This document shows positions 26,043-36,451 of a stretch of 64,000 bases of DNA, piece by piece (the first letter of the stretch is position 1; the number at the start of each line of letters is the position of its first letter). The position numbers and the translations under genes were made by a program. This DNA is from Piscinibacter sp047602365 (GTDB taxonomy: Bacteria; Pseudomonadota; Gammaproteobacteria; Burkholderiales; Burkholderiaceae_C): NCBI GenBank assembly GCA_047602365.1, contig JASGHM010000002.1, forward strand, positions 2,507,708 through 2,571,707, in the 5' to 3' direction. The notes below the pieces were generated by a model. That model made no database searches, had not been told where the DNA came from, and saw only the letters and a list, made by a program, of their open reading frames with translations.

Positions 26043-27191
26043 ATGACCCACGACACCGAAGTGATCATCGTCGGCGCCGGCATCGCCGGTGCGTCGGTCG
26101 CCGCCTTCCTGTCGCCCACGCACCGCGTGACGATCCTGGAGGCCGAATCGCAGCCCGGCTACCACAGCACCGGCCGCTCGGCGGCGATGTTCATGGAGAG
26201 CTACGGCACGGCGACGATCCGCGCGCTGACGCGCGCCAGCCGGGCCTTCTTCGAGGCACCGCCGCAGGGCTTCGCCGCGGCACCGCTGCTGGCGCCGCGT
26301 GGGGCGATGTACGTCGGCACGCCCACGCAGCGCACGATGCTCGACACGCTCGCCGCCGAACTCGCGCCGCACGCGCCGACGCTGCGCCGGCTCTCGGCGG
26401 CCGAGGCCATCGAGCGCGTGCCGGTGCTGCGGCGCGAGAGGGTCGACGGTGCCGTGCTCGACCCCGCCGCCACCGACCTCGACGTCAACGCGCTGCACCA
26501 GGGCTTCCTGCGCCGTGCCAAGGGCCATGGCGCGCAGCTGGTCGGCGATGCGCGCATCGAGTTCATCGGGCGCGAGGCGGGCCGCTGGCGCCTGCGCAGC
26601 GCCGCCGGCGAGTGGCGCGCACCGATCGTCGTCAACGCCGCCGGCGCCTGGGCCGACCAGCTGGGCGCGCTCGCCGGCCTGCCGCCCATCGGCCTGCAGC
26701 CCAAGCGCCGCGCCGCCTTCCTGTTCGCGCCGCCGGCCGGGCTGGACAGCAGCGCCTGGCCCTGTGTTTGCAGCGTCGACGAAGACGAGGGCTGGTACTT
26801 CAAGCCCGATGCCGGCGTGCTGCTCGGCTCGCCGGCCAATGCCGACCCGGTGGAAGCACACGACGTGCGGCCGGAGGAACTCGACATCGCGCTCGGCATC
26901 GCCCGCATCGAGGAGATGACCACGCTGGCCATCCGCCGGCCCAGCCACACCTGGGCCGGGCTGCGCAGCTTCGTGCCCGACGGCGACCTGGCGGCCGGCT
27001 TCGACCCGCTGGCCGGCGGCTTCTTCTGGTGCGCCGCACAGGGCGGCTACGGCATCCAGACTGCACCGGCCATGGGTGAGCTGTGCGCGGCCTGGATCCG
27101 CGGCGAGCCGACGCCGGCCCGCATCGCCGGCCAGGGTGTGGATGCTGCGTACCTGCACGTGCGCCGGCTGCGCCCAGAATCGGCGCTCTGA
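26043..27191 (+). CDS. FAD-dependent oxidoreductase (DAO family)
   Basis: The 382-residue protein begins with a dinucleotide-binding VIIVGAGIAGASVAAFL, followed by a DAO-fold GYHSTGRSAAMF. It ends with FFWCAAQGGYGIQTAPAMGELCA, the FAD-binding C-terminal motif. Such enzymes oxidise D-amino acids, sarcosine-like amines or glycerol-3-phosphate. The STGRSAAMF signature resembles D-arginine dehydrogenase-like proteins. It lies 26 bases upstream of a tartrate dehydrogenase-like gene on the same strand. The exact substrate cannot be told by eye. Confidence 0.8.
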   Translation: MTHDTEVIIVGAGIAGASVAAFLSPTHRVTILEAESQPGYHSTGRSAAMFMESYGTATIRALTRASRAFFEAPPQGFAAAPLLAPRGAMYVGTPTQRTMLDTLAAELAPHAPTLRRLSAAEAIERVPVLRRERVDGAVLDPAATDLDVNALHQGFLRRAKGHGAQLVGDARIEFIGREAGRWRLRSAAGEWRAPIVVNAAGAWADQLGALAGLPPIGLQPKRRAAFLFAPPAGLDSSAWPCVCSVDEDEGWYFKPDAGVLLGSPANADPVEAHDVRPEELDIALGIARIEEMTTLAIRRPSHTWAGLRSFVPDGDLAAGFDPLAGGFFWCAAQGGYGIQTAPAMGELCAAWIRGEPTPARIAGQGVDAAYLHVRRLRPESAL

Positions 27192-27217
27192 CACGTCGTA
27201 CCGAACGGAGAAGCCCC

Positions 27218-28306
27218 ATGAGCAAGACCCATCGCATCGCTGTGATTCCCGGCGACGGCATCGGCCGCGAAGTCATGCCCGAAGGCCTGCGCGCGCTCGA
27301 GGCCGTCGGCGCGCGGCACGGCATCCGCTTCGACTGGAAGCACATCGAGTGGGCCAGCTGCGACTGGTACGCGCAGCACGGCCAGATGATGCCGGACGAC
27401 TGGTTCGCCCAGCTCGCGCCGCTGGACGCGATCTACTTCGGTGCCGTCGGCTGGCCGGCCACCGTGCCCGACCACATCTCGCTGTGGGGCTCGCTGCTGA
27501 AGTTCCGTCGCGAGTTCGACCAGTACGTCAACCTGCGCCCCTGCCGGCTGATGCCCGGCATCCCGTCGCCGCTGGTCGACCGCCAGGGCCGGCCGCGGCA
27601 GCCCGGTGAGATCGACTTCTACGTGGTGCGCGAGAACACCGAGGGCGAATACTCCAGCGTCGGCGGCCGCATGTTCGAAGGCACGGAGCGCGAGGTCGTC
27701 ATCCAGGAGACGGTGATGACACGCACCGGTGTCGACCGCGTGCTGCGCTACGCCTTCGAGCTGGCCAACCGGCGGCCGAAGAAGCACCTGACCTCGGCGA
27801 CCAAGAGCAACGGCATCGCGATCACCATGCCCTACTGGGACGAGCGGGTCGCGGCGATGGCCAAGGCCTACCCCGAGGTGAAGGTCGACAAGTACCACAT
27901 CGACATCCTCACTGCGAACTTCGTGCTGCACCCCGACTGGTTCGACGTGGTGGTGGCCAGCAACCTGTTCGGCGACATCCTGTCCGACCTCGGCCCAGCC
28001 TGCACCGGCACCATCGGCATCGCGCCGAGTGCCAACATCAACCCGGACCGGCGTTTCCCGTCGCTGTTCGAGCCGGTGCACGGTTCGGCGCCGGACATCG
28101 CCGGCAAGGGCGTCGCCAACCCGATCGGCATGGTCTGGTCGGGCGCACTGATGCTCGAGCATCTGGGCCACGCCGAGGCCGGCGCCGAGGTGCTGGCCGC
28201 AATCGAGAAGCTGCTCGCCGACCCGCAGGCGCCGAAGACGCGCGACATCGGCGGCAGTGCCGGCACGCGCGAAGTGGGCGAGGCGCTGGCGGCGCTGCTG
28301 GCATGA
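27218..28306 (+). CDS. Tartrate dehydrogenase/decarboxylase (isopropylmalate DH family)
   Basis: This 362-residue beta-decarboxylating dehydrogenase has GDGIGREVMPEG at the N-terminus, YFGAVGWPATVPDHISLWG and NLRPCRL. It also has VRENTEGEYSSVGGR and the metal site DILTANFVLHPDWFDVVVASNLFGDILSD. The GAVGWPATVPDH segment is characteristic of the TtuC tartrate dehydrogenase branch rather than LeuB. Activity on D-malate is a common alternative in this group. GGAG precedes the ATG at 27218. Confidence 0.85.
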   Translation: MSKTHRIAVIPGDGIGREVMPEGLRALEAVGARHGIRFDWKHIEWASCDWYAQHGQMMPDDWFAQLAPLDAIYFGAVGWPATVPDHISLWGSLLKFRREFDQYVNLRPCRLMPGIPSPLVDRQGRPRQPGEIDFYVVRENTEGEYSSVGGRMFEGTEREVVIQETVMTRTGVDRVLRYAFELANRRPKKHLTSATKSNGIAITMPYWDERVAAMAKAYPEVKVDKYHIDILTANFVLHPDWFDVVVASNLFGDILSDLGPACTGTIGIAPSANINPDRRFPSLFEPVHGSAPDIAGKGVANPIGMVWSGALMLEHLGHAEAGAEVLAAIEKLLADPQAPKTRDIGGSAGTREVGEALAALLA

Positions 28307-28614
28307 AGGACTGAGTCCTCGGTGCCGTGAGGCCACGGCCCCGACCGCGGATTCATATTCCGCTTAACTTGTATCAAGCGTGGAGGGGTCGCCGACCCCT
28401 TGACGGCTCGGCAGCGAGCCCAAGGATCATGCTGCACAGCAGCAGCGGATTCGCGCCGCGATGGCGCTCGGTGGACGATCGCGCGGCCCTTACGCGCAGT
28501 GACGAGTTGGGCTTCCTTCACATCTAGGCTGTCGACTCCCCGCCGAGCGATGGCCCAGATCACGCCACGGGGAGCAAGACCCAAGATTCCACGTCGTTGT
28601 GAAGGACCTCTCCC
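28307..28614. other. 308-base region without a recognisable gene
   Basis: This is the longest gene-free stretch. It contains a palindrome GGGGTCGCCGACCCC near 28385-28399 and a weak FNR-like half-match TTAACTTGTATCAA at 28364-28377. A 66-codon open frame (28327-28527) has no coding character. It is probably the promoter and leader of the downstream membrane protein gene. Confidence 0.5.
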
Positions 28615-29253
28615 ATGCAATCCACTCAAGACCTCGTGCTCGAGTTCGCCCGATTGGGCATCGTCTACGTTCACCTCATCGCCTGCTGCGTCGCCATCGG
28701 TCTCGTGCTGACCAGCGATCTCGCGATGGTCAGGCAACTGTTCAACGGTGATCTAGACGACAAGCTCGACGACGCCCATCTCACCACGCTGAAGAACACG
28801 GTCGCCGTGGCGCTCGGCGTGCTGTGGCTGAGCGGCCTGGCGGTGGTTCTGCTCGACAGTGCCGCCAAGGGCTGGCAGTACTTTGCCAACCCGAAGCTGC
28901 AGGCCAAGATCGCCATCGTCGTGCTGCTCACCATCAACGGAATCGTGCTGCACCACCGCGTGCTGCCATGGATCCGCAAGGCCGGGTCGCTGCTCAGACT
29001 GTCGTATGGCCAGTCGCTGCTGGCCACCTTGACCGGCGCGGTGTCAGGCGTGTCGTGGTTCTATGCCGCGATGCTCGGCGTCGGACGCCCGCTGTCCTGG
29101 AAGTACTCGCTGGCCGAGCTGATGTTCGCCTACCCGTTGCTGATCCTCGCCGGATTCTTCGGCATGCTGATGCTGGTCTCCTGGGCCAAGTACCGTGACA
29201 GCGGTGAACGCGAGGCTTTCCAGCACACCCGCGTGATCGCTCTCGACGCCTGA
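28615..29253 (+). CDS. Uncharacterised five-span membrane protein
   Basis: This 212-residue protein has about five membrane segments: residues 15-37, 64-84, 96-117, 135-157 and 168-192. The first carries a histidine and two cysteines (VHLIACCVAIG), and a histidine pair ends the third (GIVLHHRVLP). I do not recognise the family. The paired histidines in the membrane could bind heme or metal, but that is speculation. The ATG follows GAAGGA at slightly long spacing. The flanking genes (tartrate dehydrogenase upstream, convergent SDR downstream) give no hint of function. Confidence 0.75.
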   Translation: MQSTQDLVLEFARLGIVYVHLIACCVAIGLVLTSDLAMVRQLFNGDLDDKLDDAHLTTLKNTVAVALGVLWLSGLAVVLLDSAAKGWQYFANPKLQAKIAIVVLLTINGIVLHHRVLPWIRKAGSLLRLSYGQSLLATLTGAVSGVSWFYAAMLGVGRPLSWKYSLAELMFAYPLLILAGFFGMLMLVSWAKYRDSGEREAFQHTRVIALDA

Positions 29254-29268
29254 GCCCGGGCGCGTGCC

Positions 29269-29958
29269 TCAGGCCCCCAGCTTCAGGTGCTGACCATGCA
29301 CGGCCGCACCGGCCTCCGTCGCGAGGAAGGCGATCGCGTCGGCGGCCGAGGCCAGGCTGACCCAGCCCGAGCGATCGGCATCGGGCATCGCGGCACGGTT
29401 GGCCGGCGTGTCCAGCGTGGTCGGTGCGACGCTGTTGACGGCGATGCCGCTGCCGGCGAGTTCGGCGGCCAGGGTTTCGACCAACCGCTGCAGCGCGCTC
29501 TTCGAGGCGATGTAGGCGCCCTTCAGCGCCTGGCCGCCGCCGGCCGCGGCCGCGCTGACGGCAACGATGCGGCCACTGCCTTGCAGCTTCATCTGCGCCA
29601 CCACCGGCGTGGCCAGCGCGACGAAGGACCAGGCGTTCAGCGACAGCATGCGATCCCACGAGGCGCGTGTCATCGCCGCGACGCCCTCGCCCATCTCGAA
29701 GCCGCCGGCCACGTGCACCAGCGCGTCGACGCGGCCCAGCGCCGCGACCGCACGCTGCACCGTGGCAGCGACCGCGGCCTCGTCGGTGATGTCGACCGCG
29801 TCGGCGAAACCGGCCTGCGGGAACAGCTGCTTCAGCACGGCCGCGTCGCGGTCGAGCAGGGCCAGGCGCGCCCCGTCGGCGGCGAAGCGCTGCGCCACCG
29901 CGCGGCCGAGCGCGCCGGCAGCGCCGGTGATCAGGACAACCGGGGTCGTGGAACTCAT
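29269..29958 (-). CDS. Short-chain dehydrogenase/reductase
   Basis: The 229-residue Rossmann enzyme has the cofactor motif TGAAGALG, VHVAGG in the NNAG position, a catalytic Ser in SAAAAGGG, and Tyr-Lys in AYIASKSAL. DRDA after the second strand (acidic) suggests NAD(H) preference. The ATG overlaps the stop of the upstream cystathionine lyase gene, so the two are translated together. Substrate unknown. Confidence 0.88.
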   Translation of the reverse strand: MSSTTPVVLITGAAGALGRAVAQRFAADGARLALLDRDAAVLKQLFPQAGFADAVDITDEAAVAATVQRAVAALGRVDALVHVAGGFEMGEGVAAMTRASWDRMLSLNAWSFVALATPVVAQMKLQGSGRIVAVSAAAAGGGQALKGAYIASKSALQRLVETLAAELAGSGIAVNSVAPTTLDTPANRAAMPDADRSGWVSLASAADAIAFLATEAGAAVHGQHLKLGA

Positions 29959-31151
29959 CGTGGGTTCTCCGTCTGGGCGAGCGCCTGGGCCAGGTCGCGT
30001 TGCAGGTCATCGGGGTGTTCGAGGCCGACCGAGAAGCGCACGAAGTTCGGCGGGATGCCGGCGGCAGCCATCTGCGCCTCGTTCATCGTGCCGGACCACA
30101 TTGCCGCGGTGTGCACGATCAGCGACTCGACGCCGCCCAGGCTGACCGCATGGGTGGGCAGCTGCAAGGCGGCGACGAAGCGGCTGGTCGCCTCGTAGCC
30201 CCCTTTGACCGCGAAGGCGATCACCGGCCCGCCGCCGTTCATCTGCTGCTTCGCGAGCCTGTGCTGCGGGTGGCTTTCCAGCCCCGGGTAGTGCACCCGT
30301 TCGACCTGCGGCTGCACCTCCAGCCAGCGGGCGACCTGCAGCGCATCGGCGTTGATGCGTTCGACGCGCACGGCCAGCGTGCGCAGGCCGCGCAGCAGCA
30401 GCCAGGCGTCCATCGGGCTCAGCACGGAGCCCAGCGTGATGTGCATGCGCCAGATCGTCTCGGCCAGCGCCTCGGAGCAGCAGACGACGCCGGCGGTCAG
30501 GTCGTGGTGGCCACCGAGGATCTTGGTCGCGCTGTGCACCACCACGTCGATGCCGAGCCGGTGCGGCTGCTGGTTCAGCGGCGAGGCGAAGGTGTTGTCG
30601 CAGACCGTCGTGATGCCGTGTTCGCGCGCCAGCGCAGCCATCGCCGCGAGGTCGGTCAGCACCAGCGTCGGGTTGGCCGGGGTCTCCAGCATCATCAGCC
30701 GGGTGTTCGGGCGGATCGCCGCACGCATCGCCGCCACGTCGCTCTGCTCGACCAGCGTGGCTTCGACGCCGAAGCGCGGCAGCACCTCGTCGAACAGCTT
30801 GGCGGTGCTCATGTAGTGGCGCGTCTGCGCGATCACGTGGTCGCCGGCCTTGACCAGCGCCAGCACCGTCGTGCTGATCGCGCCCATGCCCGAGCCGGTC
30901 AGCAACGCGGTCTCGGTGCCCTCCAGGCCGGCGACGATGGCGGCGACACGCTGGTGCACCGGGTTGCCGTAGCGCGTGTAGTAGGCCGGATGGCGCGCGC
31001 GGTTGGCCATGTCGGCGAACTCGGCGGCGTCGCGGGCACGGAAGGTCGCGCTGTAGTGGATCGGTGCGACCACGGCCGCGTCGTCGGCGAGCGCGGCGTC
31101 GTCGTGCAGCACGCGGGTGTCGGCGTGCCAGGGGGGTGGATGGTCGTTCAT
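29955..31151 (-). CDS. metC: Cystathionine beta-lyase (Cys/Met metabolism PLP enzyme)
   Basis: The 398-residue fold-type I PLP enzyme carries the cofactor lysine in VVHSATKILGGHHD, TRYGNPVHQRV, and LETPANPTL. HYSATFRARDAAEF plus a full-length C-terminal domain fit cystathionine beta-lyase. Gamma-synthase or gamma-lyase cannot be excluded by eye. ATG 31151 (MNDHPPPW) was chosen; an in-frame ATG at 31163 is close by and neither has a clear ribosome site. A short-chain dehydrogenase is coupled downstream. Confidence 0.88.
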   Translation of the reverse strand: MNDHPPPWHADTRVLHDDAALADDAAVVAPIHYSATFRARDAAEFADMANRARHPAYYTRYGNPVHQRVAAIVAGLEGTETALLTGSGMGAISTTVLALVKAGDHVIAQTRHYMSTAKLFDEVLPRFGVEATLVEQSDVAAMRAAIRPNTRLMMLETPANPTLVLTDLAAMAALAREHGITTVCDNTFASPLNQQPHRLGIDVVVHSATKILGGHHDLTAGVVCCSEALAETIWRMHITLGSVLSPMDAWLLLRGLRTLAVRVERINADALQVARWLEVQPQVERVHYPGLESHPQHRLAKQQMNGGGPVIAFAVKGGYEATSRFVAALQLPTHAVSLGGVESLIVHTAAMWSGTMNEAQMAAAGIPPNFVRFSVGLEHPDDLQRDLAQALAQTENPR

Positions 31152-31213
31152 GGGGCGAATCATCGCAGGAGCGGATCTATAGTGCTGCCGCTTCGACACC
31201 CGGGAGACTCACG

Positions 31214-31906
31214 ATGCAGCAGCCATGGATCTCGATCGACGCGACCGGCGGCGGTCGTTACGACGCCTACCTGTCGCTGCCACCGTCGGGCCGCGGCCCG
31301 GGCTTGCTGCTGCTGCAGGAGATCTTCGGCGTCAACCGCCACATCCGCGCGGTGGCCGACCAGTACGCGCTCGACGGCTTCGTCGTGCTCGCGCCGGACG
31401 TGTTCTGGCGCGACGCGCCGCGCATCGAACTCGGCTACGCAGGTGCCGACCGTGAACGTGCAATGCAATTGCTGGCCGGCGCCGACCGCGCGAAGCTCGC
31501 CGGCGACCTGGCCACCAGCGTCGCGGCGCTGCGTGCGCGGCCCGAGTGCAGCGGCCGGATCGGCGCCTTCGGCTACTGCATGGGCGGGCGGCTCGCCTAC
31601 CTGGCAGCGGCGACCACGGGCGTCGATGCGGCGAGCTGCTTCTACGGCGGCGGCATCCACGATCAGCTCGAGCACGCAACACGCATCGCCTGCCCGATCC
31701 AGTTCCACTACGGCGCGCGCGATGCGCACATCCCGCTGCCGGCGGTGGAACGCGTGAAGGCCGCCTTCGCCGGTCGCGCGGCCGACGTGCATGTCTACGA
31801 CGCCGAGCACGGCTTCAACTGCTGGGAGCGCGCCAGCTACCACGCGCCGTCGGCCGCGCTGGCCCACGCGCGCACGCTGGAGCTGTTCGCCCGCACGCTG
31901 TTCTGA
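31214..31906 (+). CDS. Dienelactone hydrolase family protein
   Basis: The 230-residue alpha/beta hydrolase has the Cys nucleophile in GAFGYCMGGRLAY, the Asp in HYGARDAHIP and the His in DAEHGFNCWERASY. The conserved Glu is in LLLQEIFGVN. These are the hallmarks of dienelactone hydrolases (ClcD/CarboxyMethyleneButenolidase). Stand-alone copies are common and often of unknown substrate. It is divergent from metC. Confidence 0.9.
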   Translation: MQQPWISIDATGGGRYDAYLSLPPSGRGPGLLLLQEIFGVNRHIRAVADQYALDGFVVLAPDVFWRDAPRIELGYAGADRERAMQLLAGADRAKLAGDLATSVAALRARPECSGRIGAFGYCMGGRLAYLAAATTGVDAASCFYGGGIHDQLEHATRIACPIQFHYGARDAHIPLPAVERVKAAFAGRAADVHVYDAEHGFNCWERASYHAPSAALAHARTLELFARTLF

Positions 31907-31989
31907 GACGCTGCCGGCGCTTGTCCACCGTCAAGCAGCGCCGGACCGTGGCGGCGAAGAATCGGGGCAACATTCCAGGAGCCCCCACG

Positions 31990-32379
31990 ATGTCCAGCCG
32001 CTACCCGCTCGACCCGAACAGCGCCGCCGCGGCGCAATTGCGCAGCAGCCTGCAGGCCCGCCAGCAGAGCCTGCGCGGCGAGGTCGACGCGACCCGCTCG
32101 CGCAACGCCGGCGCGCCCGGCCGGGTGTCGCGTGAAGCGACCGACCGTTCCGAGGAGGCCGTGGCGCAGGTGGAAGCGGGCCTCGACGACGCCGAGGTGG
32201 CCCGCGACCAGGCCGAGCTGAGCGCGATCGCCGAGGCACTGAGCCGCCTCGACGCCGGCCGCTACGGCCTGTGCAAGGACTGCGACGAGGCGATCGACCC
32301 GCGCCGCCTCGCGGCCGAACCGTTCGCGGTGCGTTGCACCGGCTGCCAGGGCCGCTTCGAGCTGGCCGGCGCGCGCTGA
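31990..32379 (+). CDS. DksA/TraR-family zinc-finger protein
   Basis: This 129-residue protein has a helical coiled coil (residues 15-85) and a C4 zinc finger, with Cys pairs in LCKDCDEAID and VRCTGCQGRFE. The acidic tip (SEEAVAQVEAGLDDAEVARDQ) is where DksA carries its two catalytic aspartates. Proteins like this bind the RNA polymerase secondary channel and change promoter choice. It is shorter than DksA (151 residues), closer to accessory TraR/YbiI-like paralogues. The ATG follows a long GC-rich leader. Confidence 0.88.
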   Translation: MSSRYPLDPNSAAAAQLRSSLQARQQSLRGEVDATRSRNAGAPGRVSREATDRSEEAVAQVEAGLDDAEVARDQAELSAIAEALSRLDAGRYGLCKDCDEAIDPRRLAAEPFAVRCTGCQGRFELAGAR

Positions 32380-32386
32380 GCCGGCC

Positions 32387-33415
32387 TCAATCGTTCAGCG
32401 TCAGGCTCACCACTTCGTCGCCGCGCAGCACGACCACGCGCGTGCCGCGCGTCTGCCGCCAGCCGAGCAGGCTGCGCGCCAGGTCGGCGCTGCGGGCCAC
32501 CGGGCGGTCGTTCATCGACACGACGATGTCGTCGACCTTCAGCCCCAGGCGCTCGGCCAGGCTGCCGCGGCGCACGATGGTGATCAGCGCGCCCTGCGTG
32601 GTCGTGCGGCCGCGCGCCAGCGCCAGGTGGGCGCTGAGGTCGTCGAACTCTGCGCCCAGGCGGGGCCGCACGATGCGGCCGCCCGAGCGCAGCTCGGCCA
32701 CCACGCCGAGCACGATCTCGATCGGGATCGACAGGCTGACCCCCGGCGTGCCGTAGGCACTGACCACGGTGCGCATGTTCATGCCGACGATGTCGCCAGC
32801 GGTGTCCAGCAGCGGCCCGCCGGAGTTGCCCGGGTTGAGCGCCAGGTCGCTCTGCAGGAACAGCAGTTCGGGGTCGTCGCTGAAGTGCCGGTCGGTGCCG
32901 CCGACGATGCCGGCCGCCACCGAGCCGTTCAGGCCGTAGGGCTCGCCCACCGACAGCACCCAGTGGCCGGGCCTCAGCGCGGTGCTGCGCCCCAGCGGCG
33001 GCGCCACCGGGCCGGGGCTGGCGATGCGCAGCACGGCGACGTCGGTGTCGGCGTCCAGGCCGACCAGCGTCGCCGGGATCACGCGCTGGTCGGCCAGCTT
33101 GACGATGACCTCGTCGCAGTCGGCGACGACATGCGCCGCGGTGACCACGAAGCCCTGGTTGTCGATGAAGAAGCCGGCGCCGATGCGTGCGTAGGGCAGC
33201 ACGGTCTCGCCGCGTTCGCTGTCGGCCGGTGCGTTGGCGGCCACCGTCGGCGCCGGGTTGCGCGCGATGCCGTAGACGCCGACGGCGAATGGTGCCGCCC
33301 GCGCCAGCGCGGTGGCGAAGCCGGCGCCGGGCACGGCCGCGGGCGGGGTCGTGCCGCAGGCGGCAAGCAGCGCCAGCAGCGGCGCGAGGATCAGCAGGGC
33401 GAGGCGACGGTTCAT
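32387..33415 (-). CDS. HtrA/DegP-like serine protease, lipoprotein
   Basis: This 342-residue protein has a lipoprotein signal peptide MNRRLALLILAPLLALLAAC with the lipobox LAAC. The trypsin-like domain has His in VVTAAHVVAD, Asp in DADTDVAVL and Ser in NPGNSGGPLL. One PDZ domain follows (about residues 255-340, LAERLGLKVDDIVVSMND). It should act as a membrane-anchored periplasmic quality-control protease. The lipid anchor replaces the usual cleavable signal of DegP. A FNR-like site lies 41 bases upstream of the ATG, and it is divergent from a two-component system. Confidence 0.9.
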   Translation of the reverse strand: MNRRLALLILAPLLALLAACGTTPPAAVPGAGFATALARAAPFAVGVYGIARNPAPTVAANAPADSERGETVLPYARIGAGFFIDNQGFVVTAAHVVADCDEVIVKLADQRVIPATLVGLDADTDVAVLRIASPGPVAPPLGRSTALRPGHWVLSVGEPYGLNGSVAAGIVGGTDRHFSDDPELLFLQSDLALNPGNSGGPLLDTAGDIVGMNMRTVVSAYGTPGVSLSIPIEIVLGVVAELRSGGRIVRPRLGAEFDDLSAHLALARGRTTTQGALITIVRRGSLAERLGLKVDDIVVSMNDRPVARSADLARSLLGWRQTRGTRVVVLRGDEVVSLTLND

Positions 33416-33455
33416 CGGGGCGAGCGGCATCATGCCGGTGAAGCGGACCGCCAGC

Positions 33456-33469
33456 CTGACACAGATCAA
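33456..33469 (-). promoter_or_regulatory. FNR-like site upstream of the HtrA-like gene
   Basis: On the minus strand TTGATCTGTGTCAG compares with TTGAT-N4-ATCAA at 8 of 10 positions. It lies 41 bases upstream of the protease ATG. A related regulator gene is 3 kb away. A single site with two mismatches is weak evidence. Confidence 0.35.
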
Positions 33470-33630
33470 GCGCCCGGTCCGGCCCATCCCGTCCGGCGAT
33501 CACGTGTCGCGCTGGCAGCATGCCCAAGCAGGTTCCAGCGTCAAGCGGTGAATGCCGGATCGCCGGTCCGGCTTGACCGATGCCAAGCCGGTGTCTAATC
33601 GCGGGAACTCAGCTTGCCCGCGACGAACCC

Positions 33631-34373
<743 letters not shown>

Positions 34374-34377
<4 letters not shown>

Positions 34378-36443
34378 ACGCACCCGCGCCGCCGCCGATC
34401 GGCCAGGCGCTGCCGCCGGGGCTGGACGCGCACGGCGTGTTCCGCTCGCTGTTCGCCGCCTACCCGGACGGGCTGATCGTCGCCGACGGCGAGGGCCGCA
34501 TCGTGCTGGCCAACCCGGCCGCCGCGGAGCTGCTCGACTACCCGCCGCAGGACCTGGTCGGCCTGACCGTCGAGGCGCTGGTGCCCGATGCGATCCGGCC
34601 GCGCCACGCCAGCTACCGCGACGCCTACCTGAAGTCGCCGCGCGCGCGGCCGATGGGCACGCAGATGGAACTGGTGGCACGCCGTCGCGACGGCAGCGAG
34701 GTGATGGTCGAGATCGCGCTGAGCCCGCTGCAGGAGCACGGGCTGCCCTACGTGGTGGCGGCGATCCGCGGCATCGGCGCCTACCCGCGCGTGCGCCAGG
34801 CGCTGCAGCGCGCCCACTACGCCGAGCAGGTCGCGCAGTTCGGCCGCCTGGCGGTCGACGCGCGCGACCCGCAGCAGCTGCTCGAACAGCTGCCGCGCGT
34901 CGCCGCTGACGCGCTGCAGGTCGAGGCGGCGGCGGTGTTCCTGCTCGAGGCCAACCGGCTCGACTTCCGCGTCGCCAGCAGCGTCGGCGCGCTGCCCGGC
35001 GAGGCGGTCGGCGACCATGTGCCGAACCGGCCCGACACGCTGCCCGGCCAGGTGCTGGCGCAGGGCCGGCCGGTGCGCTGCGACGACTGCGCCGCAGAGA
35101 CCCGCTTCGTCGTGCCCGAGCACTGGCGCCGTGCCGGCGCGGCCAGCGCGCTGGCGGTGCCGCTGGTCGATCGTGGCCGCGTGATCGGCGCGATCGTCGC
35201 GCGCGCGCGCAGCGAGCGCCGTTTCGGCGACGACGAGCTGCGCTTCCTTGATTCGATGGCCAGCCTGCTGGCCACCAGCCTGCAGCGCGCGCAGACCGAG
35301 GAGGCACTGAACCACGCACAGCGGCTGGAGAGCGTCGGCCAGCTGACCGGCGGCATCGCGCACGACTTCAACAACCTGCTGACGGTGATCTCAGGCAACC
35401 TGCAGGTGCTGGAGGAGCTGTCGCCGGTGGCCGGCGACCCGTTCGCGCAGCAGCTGGTCGGCGCTGCCTCGCGGGCCAGCCGGCGTGGCGCCGAGCTGAC
35501 GAGCAAGCTGCTCGCCTTCTCGCGCCGCCAGGTGCTGAAGCCGACCGCGCTGGACGCCGGGCTGCTGCTGAAGTCGCTGGCCGACATGCTGCGGCGCACG
35601 CTGGACCAGCGCATCCGCATCGAGGTCGACACGCCGGAGGACTGCCCGCCGGTGATCGCCGATGCCGGCCAGCTCGAGTCGGCGCTGCTGAACATCGCGA
35701 TCAACGCGCGCGATGCGATGCCCGACGGCGGCCTGCTGTGGTTCGCCTGCCGCGAGGTGCCGGCACGTTCGCCCGACCTGCCCGCCGAACTGGCCGAGAT
35801 CGAGGACACCGCCTACGTCGCGATCGCCGTCGGCGACACCGGCACCGGCATGACCGAGGACGTCAAGGAACGTGCCTTCGAGCCCTTCTTCACCACCAAG
35901 GACGCCGGCCGCGGCACCGGCCTCGGCCTGTCCACCGTCTATGGCTTCGCCAAGCAGTCGAAGGGCGCGCTGAGCCTGGACAGCACGCTCGGTGCCGGCA
36001 CCACGATCACGTTGTTCCTGCCCAGCGAGCCCGACGCCATCGGTCCCGAGGCCGACGCCGACATGGCGGCCGAACTGCCCCCCGGCCTGCATGTGCTGCT
36101 GGTCGAAGACGATGCCGAGGTGCGCAGCGTGGCGCAGCGTTTCCTGGCCGCGCTCGGCTGCACCGTGGTGGCCTGCGCCAGCGGCGAGCAGGCCCGCCAC
36201 GAACTGCAGCCCGGCGCCGGCATCCACATGCTGATCACCGACATCGCGCTCGGCCCCGGCATGCGCGGCACCGAACTCGCCGAACTGGCGCACGAGCGCC
36301 TGCCCGGCTTGCCGGTGCTGCTGATGAGCGGCTATGCCAGCGCGCTGCTGGAGGCACCGCCCGGCTGGGAGCTGCTGCGCAAGCCCTACACCCGCGCCGA
36401 ACTCGGCCGGGCGATGGCCAGGGTGCTGGCCGGTCGCGGCTGA
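34374..36443 (+). CDS. Hybrid sensor histidine kinase: PAS, GAF, HisKA, HATPase, receiver
   Basis: This 689-residue protein has no membrane span, so it is probably a cytoplasmic sensor. A PAS domain (about 25-135) and a GAF domain (about 155-300) precede HisKA, with the phospho-His in GGIAHDFNNLLTV. The ATPase domain has N-box NIAINARDAMP, then VGDTGTGM and GRGTGLGLSTVYGF. A C-terminal receiver (about 565-685) has its Asp in LITDIALGPG. The HDFNN box is typical of hybrid kinases that use internal receivers. Partner: the OmpR-type regulator just upstream. Confidence 0.92.
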
Positions 36444-36451
36444 TCCAAGGC

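Noticed and set aside
28364..28377. FNR-like TTAACTTGTATCAA
   Set aside because: Two mismatches in the left half and far from a start; likely chance.
28327..28527. 66-codon open frame in the 308-base gap
   Set aside because: No ribosome site, no coding character, and composition like random high-GC sequence.
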